From Ruminococcus sp. UBA1780 (GTDB taxonomy: Bacteria; Bacillota; Clostridia; Oscillospirales; Ruminococcaceae), in the NCBI GenBank assembly GCA_002315235.1, contig DCGK01000077.1, positions 9,501 to 16,656 of the forward strand: 7,156 nucleotides of DNA, given 5' to 3'. A model generated the notes under the pieces. That model ran no database searches, had not been told where the DNA came from, and saw nothing but the letters and a program-made list of their open reading frames with translations. This document shows, one piece after another, positions 1 through 4,793 of the stretch (its first letter is position 1; the number at the start of each line of letters is the position of its first letter). The translations under genes were made by a program, and so were the position numbers.

Positions 1-632
1 CTGCCCCTGCTCCTGCTCCTGCTCCTGCTCCTGAAAAAAGAACCGGACCTCTGCAGATTGAAGGCCTTAACGTAAAGCTCGCACTTTCACTTCTCGGAAC
101 AGAAAAACTGTTCCTTACAGTTCTTAAGCAGTACTTCTGCTCAATTGAACAGAAAGCACGTTCAATTGAAACTCACTATAACAATGAAGACTGGAAAAAC
201 TATACCATCGAAGTACACGCTCTCAAGAGTACATCAAAGCAGATTGGTGCTGAACACGTTTCTGCAGTTGCCGCTGACATGGAACGTGCCGGAAACGAAG
301 GAAACATAGATGCAATCCGTCAGCATACAGGTCCTATGCTTGAAGAATACAGAAACTACAGAAAAACTCTTAAGTATCTGTTCCCGGATGTACCTGATGA
401 AGACGAAGAAAAGGAAGCAGACAACGGTCAGATCAGTGAAATGCTTGACAAACTCACAGGAGCCATTGAAGACTTCGATTCACTCACAATGGATGAAGTT
501 ATCGAGGATCTTGGAAAGTTCAGACTCACTGATGAACATTCTTCGTTCTTTAACGAGCTTAAGGAAGCTGTATCATCCTCAGAACTTGACAAATGTTCCG
601 CAGTTATAGGAAAGTGGAAAGAAATACTATAA
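1..632 (+). CDS. HPt-domain protein, C-terminal part (probable hybrid sensor kinase tail)
   Basis: This gene is open at its 5' end: the frame begins at base 3, and 209 residues are visible before TAA. Order of parts: an (Ala-Pro)5 linker, then a four-helix HPt domain from about visible residue 17 to 125, then an acidic spacer (PDVPDEDEEKEAD), then a helical tail of about 75 residues. The phosphoacceptor is the His encoded at 216-218, in the motif HALKSTSKQIGA. This fits the HPt consensus H-x-L-K-G-x-S-x-x-x-G-A, with Ser in place of the usual Gly, a form I recall from clostridial hybrid kinases. HPt domains pass a phosphoryl group between response-regulator receiver domains in the cytoplasm. 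Kinase and receiver domains would lie upstream, outside the window, so a stand-alone receiver-HPt protein is also possible. The tail has no histidine in a phosphorylation context. A terminator follows 18 bases after the stop. Confidence 0.85.
   Translation, partial: APAPAPAPAPEKRTGPLQIEGLNVKLALSLLGTEKLFLTVLKQYFCSIEQKARSIETHYNNEDWKNYTIEVHALKSTSKQIGAEHVSAVAADMERAGNEGNIDAIRQHTGPMLEEYRNYRKTLKYLFPDVPDEDEEKEADNGQISEMLDKLTGAIEDFDSLTMDEVIEDLGKFRLTDEHSSFFNELKEAVSSSELDKCSAVIGKWKEIL
3..32 (+). repeat. In-frame hexanucleotide repeat (GCTCCT) encoding an Ala-Pro linker
   Basis: Four perfect GCTCCT units lie at 9-32, preceded by one imperfect unit, GCCCCT, at 3-8. Each unit encodes Ala-Pro, giving a stiff extended linker before the HPt domain. 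Because the unit is six bases, gain or loss of units would keep the frame and change only linker length. The array may extend left of the window. Confidence 0.9.
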
Positions 633-650
633 TTACAGAAGAGTTTTGAA

Positions 651-694
651 AAAAAGCACACCAAAGCAAATGTAAACGCTTTGATGTGCTTTTT
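651..694 (+). terminator. Intrinsic terminator after the HPt gene
   Basis: The arm GCACACCAAAGC (656-667) pairs with GCTTTGATGTGC (678-689) at 11 of 12 positions, with one C-A mismatch and a 10-base loop. Five T follow the stem at 690-694. A run of seven A (649-655) precedes it, so it could also stop transcription coming from the right. The rest of the 633-828 gap holds only this hairpin and the next terminator; I see no gene in it. Confidence 0.85.
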
Positions 695-797
695 CTGTCT
701 TCATCCGGTGAAACACTTCAAAGCTCTGTGTTGTTATAAGTCTGGCATGCATAATTTTCATAAGACGTGATTTAATCAGTATTTTCCCGGATATACG

Positions 798-821
798 AAA
801 AACGGCGGCCGCAGCCGCCGT
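798..821 (-). terminator. Intrinsic terminator of the epimerase gene
   Basis: On the minus strand ACGGCGGC (821-814) pairs perfectly with GCCGCCGT (809-802) around the loop TGCG. The T run falls at 802-798. It starts 8 bases after the epimerase stop codon. It is much more GC-rich than its surroundings. Confidence 0.9.
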
Positions 822-828
822 CTGTTTA

Positions 829-1785
829 TTATTTTGTGTTTGAAATATTCCACTTAAAGTTACAGAGTTTCTTGGCTCTTGTCCCGTCAAGAACGTTGTT
901 GTTCATATACGTATCAAGATCATTGTAACGGTAATTGGTTTTAATGTCATTGCGGTTTGTAATCTTACCCAGCTTTGCCTTCATGAGGTCTTTGGTAAGA
1001 TTGCGCTGCAGTGCCGGACCATAGGTTTTGCGTTCCCTTGCATACTGGATAATCTCTCGTGCTGAACATATATCGTTGTCAGCAACATTGTAGAGTCCTG
1101 TATATGTTCTGTCATCAGCATACTTGCAGAAACAGAGTATAAACTCGACAAGATTGTGCAGGCAGCAGAACTGAAATCCGTAGTCACCTGAAAAATAAAC
1201 AAACAGACCGTTGGTTTCAGGATCATATATCCTGGCAAGAAGATTATCTGAAAAATCGCTTGTATAAACCGGTGCCACTCTGAGCGCCGCTGCAATGATT
1301 TCCTGATTGTTCTTTACCGCTTCGGAAAGCTTTATCTCCGATGCTCTCTTGAGCTTTGCATAGTTTGAGTCAAGTTTCAGCTTGTCACTTTCCCTGATTG
1401 GTTCTCTTGTCTTCGGAAAATCATAAACCTGACTTGTACTGATAAGAATCAGTTTCTTTACTCCGGATGACACGGAAAGTGTGTAGATGTAGTCATCATA
1501 AACCGCACTTTCGCTGATATCATCCTCTGTGATGGTTCCGTTAAGATCATTGTCCGCCGTGCATGCACAGTGAACAACCATATCTATTTCCTCATCCTTA
1601 AAAAGCTGTTCAAAAACAGAACGGTCACGTCCTGTTGCTTTTACAAATCTGTAGTTATCCTTACCTTCATTGTATTCACTTGATCTGAGGTCAGTACCGA
1701 TTACTTCATTTTCTCTTTTAAGAAGGCCTGAACAGATCTTCTCACCGACCAGTCCGCAGGCTCCGGTTACCAGAATCTTTGCCAT
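829..1785 (-). CDS. NAD-dependent epimerase/dehydratase (extended SDR family)
   Basis: The product is a 318-residue cytoplasmic oxidoreductase with a Rossmann fold. The N-terminal nucleotide-binding motif is TGACGLVG (G8, G11, G14). Asp32, at the end of the second strand, favours NAD over NADP. The catalytic set is visible: ISTS at 115-118 after the fifth strand, then Y142-x-x-x-K146. Length and layout match sugar-nucleotide epimerases and dehydratases, but the C-terminal half does not let me name a substrate. The open frame extends 45 codons further upstream; I chose the ATG at 1785 because AAGGGGG lies 8 bases before it and the glycine-rich motif then falls at residues 7-14, as is usual. 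The gene stands alone, with its own promoter candidate and terminator, so no pathway can be read from its neighbours. Confidence 0.88.
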   Translation of the reverse strand: MAKILVTGACGLVGEKICSGLLKRENEVIGTDLRSSEYNEGKDNYRFVKATGRDRSVFEQLFKDEEIDMVVHCACTADNDLNGTITEDDISESAVYDDYIYTLSVSSGVKKLILISTSQVYDFPKTREPIRESDKLKLDSNYAKLKRASEIKLSEAVKNNQEIIAAALRVAPVYTSDFSDNLLARIYDPETNGLFVYFSGDYGFQFCCLHNLVEFILCFCKYADDRTYTGLYNVADNDICSAREIIQYARERKTYGPALQRNLTKDLMKAKLGKITNRNDIKTNYRYNDLDTYMNNNVLDGTRAKKLCNFKWNISNTK

Positions 1786-1793
1786 CCCATATT

Positions 1794-1800
1794 CCCCCTT
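1794..1800 (-). promoter_or_regulatory. Ribosome binding site setting the epimerase start
   Basis: The minus strand reads AAGGGGG, then 8 bases, then ATG GCA AAG. No comparable site precedes the in-frame upstream start candidates, so this site argues for the 318-residue form over the longer open frame. Confidence 0.75.
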
Positions 1801-1810
1801 TATACCGGTA

Positions 1811-1839
1811 TTGATTATTAATTGTATTTGCTGTATAAT
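1811..1839 (+). promoter_or_regulatory. Sigma-70-type promoter candidate for the radical SAM gene
   Basis: TTGATT (1811-1816), a 17-base spacer, and a perfect TATAAT (1834-1839). Transcription would start near 1846 and give a leader of about 110 bases. A second, weaker candidate closer to the gene is TTTACA (1894-1899), an 18-base spacer, and CATAAA (1918-1923). The region is AT-rich, so chance matches are possible. Confidence 0.55.
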
Positions 1840-1861
1840 AAGAAAAAAACAATAAAAAATC

Positions 1862-1884
1862 ATACTATTATTCACTATTAGTAT
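1862..1884. promoter_or_regulatory. Quasi-palindrome between the facing promoters, possible operator
   Basis: ATACTA (1862-1867) and TAGTAT (1879-1884) are the ends of a 23-base imperfect palindrome in which 9 of 11 pairs match. The same stretch contains ACTATTA twice, at 1864-1870 and 1874-1880, ten bases apart (one helical turn). It overlaps the -10 element of the leftward promoter and lies just downstream of the rightward one. AT-rich sequence makes such symmetry easier to find by chance. Confidence 0.3.
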
Positions 1885-1908
1885 AACATATACTTTACAC
1901 AAAATCAA
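1880..1908 (-). promoter_or_regulatory. Sigma-70-type promoter candidate for the epimerase gene
   Basis: On the minus strand: TTGATT (1908-1903), a 17-base spacer, and TATACT (1885-1880). A TG one base before the -10 box gives it an extended -10 form. Transcription would start near 1873, about 88 bases before the start codon. Confidence 0.6.
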
Positions 1909-1955
1909 TAGATTGAACATAAATTTCCATACTGCACAAAATCAAAGGTGGCAAA

Positions 1956-2903
1956 ATGAACAAATTCATTATAGAAAAAGACAACAAGAGATATTTCACC
2001 CAGAACAGATATCTAAGAAGCATATTCGGCTGCAAAACCATAAAGCTTTCACTCAATGCAGGTATGAGCTGCCCGAACCGGGACGGAAGCTGCGGAACCG
2101 GAGGATGCATCTACTGCTCGCCTATGCTCAGCGGTGATTTTTCCGGTGACAGTCTCCTTTCCGTTACGGAACAGATGAAACAGCAGACAGAACTCCTGTC
2201 ATCAAAATGGCAGAGCTCAGCATACATCGCATACTTTCAGGCCGGTTCAAACACCTATGCACCAACTGAAAGACTCCGAAGTCTCTACAGTGAAGCTCTG
2301 GCATTTCCGGGGACAAAAGGACTGACAATTGCCACAAGAGCAGACTGTATCACCCCGGAAACGCTGAATTATCTCACAGAACTTTCTTCTGAAACATTTC
2401 TCACTGTCGAGCTGGGACTGCAGACAGTTCATGACAGAACGTCAGAACTCATTAACCGTGGACATTCCTTCAGTACATTTCTCAGTACATTTAAGGCGCT
2501 GAAGGAAGCCGGGATAAATACATGTGTTCATATCATTAACGGTCTCCCCGGAGAAAACCGTGAAATGATGATGGAAACAGCTAAAACTGTAAGTGAGCTG
2601 CATCCGAAAGGCATGAAAATTCACATGCTTCATATTATAAAAGGAACGAAACTCGCCCGGTTATATTCTGAAAATCCGTTTCATCTTCTGACAAAAGAAG
2701 AATACATCTCCCTGGTATGCGACCAGATTGAAAACATACTGCCGGATATAGTGATTGAACGCGTGACAGGAGACGGAAGCAAGGCTACGCTTGCAGCTCC
2801 GCTCTGGATCTGTGACAAACGTTCAGTACTTAACGGCATAGACATGGAGCTTTCACGACGCGGCACATGGCAGGGAAAAAACAAAGAGACAGCCGGACTT
2901 TAA
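1956..2903 (+). CDS. Radical SAM protein, TIGR01212/YhcC family
   Basis: This 315-residue cytoplasmic protein is close to the usual length of the family (about 300-315). The iron-sulfur cysteines are C39, C51 and C54. They form the family's C-x11-C-x2-C pattern in CPNRDGSCGTGGCIYC, in place of the common C-x3-C-x2-C; C46 is an extra cysteine within the loop. Other recognisable stretches are VHIINGLPGE, HMLHIIKGT, ERVTGDG and, near the end, APLW plus RRGTWQGK. Such enzymes use a [4Fe-4S] cluster to cleave S-adenosylmethionine to a radical, but the family's substrate is not firmly established. The domain relates to Elp3-type radical SAM proteins. AAAGGTGG lies 4 bases before the ATG. The gene is transcribed alone, divergent from the epimerase and convergent with the operon to its right. 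Its TAA falls in the loop of the terminator hairpin. Confidence 0.92.
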   Translation: MNKFIIEKDNKRYFTQNRYLRSIFGCKTIKLSLNAGMSCPNRDGSCGTGGCIYCSPMLSGDFSGDSLLSVTEQMKQQTELLSSKWQSSAYIAYFQAGSNTYAPTERLRSLYSEALAFPGTKGLTIATRADCITPETLNYLTELSSETFLTVELGLQTVHDRTSELINRGHSFSTFLSTFKALKEAGINTCVHIINGLPGENREMMMETAKTVSELHPKGMKIHMLHIIKGTKLARLYSENPFHLLTKEEYISLVCDQIENILPDIVIERVTGDGSKATLAAPLWICDKRSVLNGIDMELSRRGTWQGKNKETAGL

Positions 2904-2923
2904 TCCGTCTGTCTCTTTGTTTT
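2876..2923. terminator. Bidirectional terminator between convergent genes
   Basis: ACAAAGAGACAG (2881-2892) pairs perfectly with CTGTCTCTTTGT (2909-2920). After one mismatch the stem continues with CGGA/TCCG (2894-2897 with 2904-2907) around a six-base loop. T runs flank it on both strands: 2920-2923 for the radical SAM gene, and opposite A2881-2876 (six T) for the solute-binding-protein operon. The left arm lies within the last codons of the radical SAM gene. Confidence 0.93.
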
Positions 2924-2951
2924 CAGAGCTATGCGTTTATCATCAGCTGCT

Positions 2952-4328
2952 TTATGATTTTCCGTTGTTTGCGTCACCGATAAGTGCATCAACCACATCG
3001 TAGCAGGCACCAACTGTTTCGGACCATGGCGTACCTGCCTGGAGCGAACCTCTGATACCTGTTTCAGCGCTGTCAAGTATACTTGTTACATCCTTGCTTA
3101 CGCCTATATAATAATCAAATACAGGATTTTCATTGGCCATCTCTGTCATTTTATCCCTCATCGCTACCATCTCAGGTGTCCAGCCATAAGTCTTGATCAT
3201 CATATCCTCGCCGATATTTCTTAGACTTTCATTAAGCATAACTGCCCTCTTGCAGTCGGCAAACTTAGCAACACCCTCAGGATTCTTACAGCCTGAAACC
3301 ATCATGAAGCCTTCAACAGTAGCCGGAATGTAGTACTTGTCAGCCTTAGGATCCTTAGGCATAGGAACAAAGAACATATCCTCGCCGAAGGTCTTTTTCC
3401 ATTCCTCAGCAGGCTTGTATGCAGCCCAGAGACCGCACGGATAGAAGAGCTCCTTTCCTTCACCGATGAAGTTAGGCTTCTCATTCCAGTCGAACAGTTC
3501 CTTGTTGAGTACGCATCCGTCGTCATGAAGCTCAGTCATAAAATTCTGCACTCTTTCAACTGCCGGATTTTTAAGATTGTTTACGAGCTTTCCGTTTTCA
3601 AGACCTACATAAGGAACACCTGTTGTCATTGAAAGTGCTGCTTCAGTCCAGTATCCGTCAATACCGTAAAGTCCGTTTTCAGGATCTACGAAGTCGTCAA
3701 GCAGCTTCTTGAATGTATCCCATGTCCATTCTCCCTTTGCAAAAAGCTCTGCAGGATCCTCAAGTCCGTATTCATCAATAGTTTTTCTGTTATAGAAAAC
3801 AGCCGTATTGGCGCCGCTGAGATCAGTGCATATTACATAATGCTTTCCGTTCCAGAGGAACATGTCATTGTCATCCTTGACATCTATCCAGAGCTCGGAA
3901 TCAAAGTCAATATAATCATCAACAGGAACAAACATTGATTTTATGGCACCCTTAGGAAAAGCATCCGTATCCCCTGCAGGGAAAAAGTCAATGCCTTCAT
4001 CGCCGTTTATCGCTGTCGCAAGCTTGTCATATCTTACTTCCCAGTCTATAATTACAGGTTCAATCCGGCCGCCGTATCTTTCCTGAAACACAACATAGTT
4101 TGTATCCTTTTCAGTTGAAAAGCCCCAGTTTGCCATCCATTTTATTGTCTTGTTTTCGAGTTCACCAGTAAGTCTCTCATCCTTTGCAGCAATCTTTGCA
4201 AGTTCTTCTCTGGTTGCTGTATCCAGCTTGTCAGTCTTTTCATTCTGACCGCCTGAACCGCATGACACAACTGAAGCTGCAAGAAGAACAGAAACTGCAG
4301 CTGCAATAAACTGTTTTGCTTTTTTCAT
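2952..4328 (-). CDS. Extracellular solute-binding lipoprotein of a carbohydrate ABC importer
   Basis: The product has 458 residues. The N-terminus is a lipoprotein signal: basic MKKAK, a hydrophobic core, then lipobox VVSC with C23 as the predicted lipidated residue, followed by a Gly/Ser/charged tether. The mature part resembles family 1 sugar-binding proteins of the MalE type: KWMANWG near the start, YDKLATAINGDEGIDFFPAGD, then VFYNRKTIDEYGLEDP and a Trp-rich GEWTWDTFKKLLDDF stretch typical of the inter-lobe region. It would capture a sugar or oligosaccharide at the outer membrane face of the cell and deliver it to a permease; no permease or ATPase gene lies in the window. The frame is open for 12 more codons upstream, but the start at 4328 puts the signal peptide at residue 1 and has AAAGGAAAA 5-9 bases upstream. 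The gene is last in a probable operon, 96 bases after the arsR-like gene. Confidence 0.88.
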   Translation of the reverse strand: MKKAKQFIAAAVSVLLAASVVSCGSGGQNEKTDKLDTATREELAKIAAKDERLTGELENKTIKWMANWGFSTEKDTNYVVFQERYGGRIEPVIIDWEVRYDKLATAINGDEGIDFFPAGDTDAFPKGAIKSMFVPVDDYIDFDSELWIDVKDDNDMFLWNGKHYVICTDLSGANTAVFYNRKTIDEYGLEDPAELFAKGEWTWDTFKKLLDDFVDPENGLYGIDGYWTEAALSMTTGVPYVGLENGKLVNNLKNPAVERVQNFMTELHDDGCVLNKELFDWNEKPNFIGEGKELFYPCGLWAAYKPAEEWKKTFGEDMFFVPMPKDPKADKYYIPATVEGFMMVSGCKNPEGVAKFADCKRAVMLNESLRNIGEDMMIKTYGWTPEMVAMRDKMTEMANENPVFDYYIGVSKDVTSILDSAETGIRGSLQAGTPWSETVGACYDVVDALIGDANNGKS

Positions 4329-4345
4329 AACCGTTTTCCTTTCAT
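4325..4345 (-). promoter_or_regulatory. Possible six-codon leader ORF overlapping the binding-protein start
   Basis: An ATG at 4345 opens the frame MKGKRL, and its TGA overlaps the ATG of the binding-protein gene in the form ATGA. GGGAG (4355-4351) lies 5 bases before it. The binding protein's own ribosome site sits within its second and third codons. A five-base stem, CCGGC (4374-4370) with GCCGG (4358-4354), would partly cover GGGAG. This could couple translation, but a frame this short can arise by chance. Confidence 0.3.
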
Positions 4346-4387
4346 ATATGCTCCCGGCGTACATCTGCTGCCGGACCCGTAGTTACA

Positions 4388-4415
4388 GTAAACGCAGATC
4401 TGTTCTGCCGTTTAC
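4388..4415 (-). other. Hairpin between the arsR-like and binding-protein genes
   Basis: On the minus strand GTAAACGGCAGA pairs with TCTGCGTTTAC around ACAGA, giving 11 pairs with one bulged G. It starts 9 bases after the arsR-like stop. No T run follows, so it is not a normal intrinsic terminator. It could protect mRNA ends or give partial polarity. The inner CAGATCTG is itself a palindrome, so a protein-binding site is possible too. Confidence 0.5.
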
Positions 4416-4424
4416 CGCAATATA

Positions 4425-4766
4425 TCACTCTGTTACGTGCTCTATTCCCTGATTAAGCATTGTCTGCACATGAGCATCAGCAAGCGAGTAAAAAACTGTC
4501 TTTCCTTCTCTCCGGAACTTGACAAGTCTGGCCTGCTTAAGCACTCTGAGCTGGTGTGAAATAGCACTCTGCTGCATACCGGCAAGCTGTGCAATATCAC
4601 AGACACACATTTCCTGCTTAAGAAGCATAAACAGTATCCTGACTCTTGTCGGATCTCCGAATATTTTAAAAAGCTCAGCTAAATCATTTACAATGTCAGC
4701 ATCCGGCATCGCACATTCACCGTGTACTGAATGCTCAGCATGACTGTGACAGTGTTCATTTTCCAT
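4425..4766 (-). CDS. ArsR/SmtB-family metal-responsive transcriptional repressor
   Basis: This 113-residue winged-helix protein has the family's usual size. Residues 5-18 are rich in His and Cys (HCHSHAEHSVHGEC). Helix alpha3 carries C54-V-C56 in EMCVCDI, the ArsR/CadC-type site. The recognition helix is in SAISHQLRVLKQARLV, and the wing in FRREGKTVFYSL. The alpha5 helix has D97, H99, H110 and E113 with the same spacing and residue types as the zinc site of Synechococcus SmtB (D104, H106, H117, E120). Both known metal-site classes therefore appear present, as in ZiaR-like proteins. Such dimers leave DNA when metal binds and so switch on resistance or transport genes. No metal transporter is visible here. 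AGGAG lies 6 bases before the ATG. It starts 27 bases after the upstream GGDEF gene, so co-transcription is likely. Which metal it senses cannot be settled from sequence. Confidence 0.92.
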   Translation of the reverse strand: MENEHCHSHAEHSVHGECAMPDADIVNDLAELFKIFGDPTRVRILFMLLKQEMCVCDIAQLAGMQQSAISHQLRVLKQARLVKFRREGKTVFYSLADAHVQTMLNQGIEHVTE

Positions 4767-4793
4767 AGTTATCTCCTGTAAATCATCTGCAGG

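Noticed and set aside
719..728. The ten-base string CAAAGCTCTG at 719-728 recurs at 7138-7147
   Set aside because: Several exact ten-base matches are expected by chance in a window this long; flanks do not match, so it is not a repeat element.
633..890. An 85-codon open frame on the minus strand running past the end of the epimerase gene
   Set aside because: It overlaps the epimerase end and runs through two terminator hairpins, has no ribosome binding site that I can see, and its product has low-complexity Ala stretches from the GC-rich hairpin.
1786..1873. Possible riboswitch in the epimerase leader
   Set aside because: The leader is almost entirely A and T with no stable paired core or known conserved motif.
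1786..1920. N-terminal extension of the epimerase to 1920
   Set aside because: The extension is AT-rich, spans the promoter and quasi-palindrome, and would precede the Rossmann glycine motif by more than 50 residues; the start at 1785 has a strong ribosome site.
4329..4364. Longer N-terminus for the binding protein starting at 4364
   Set aside because: There is no ribosome site before it, and it would put 12 residues ahead of a textbook lipoprotein signal peptide.
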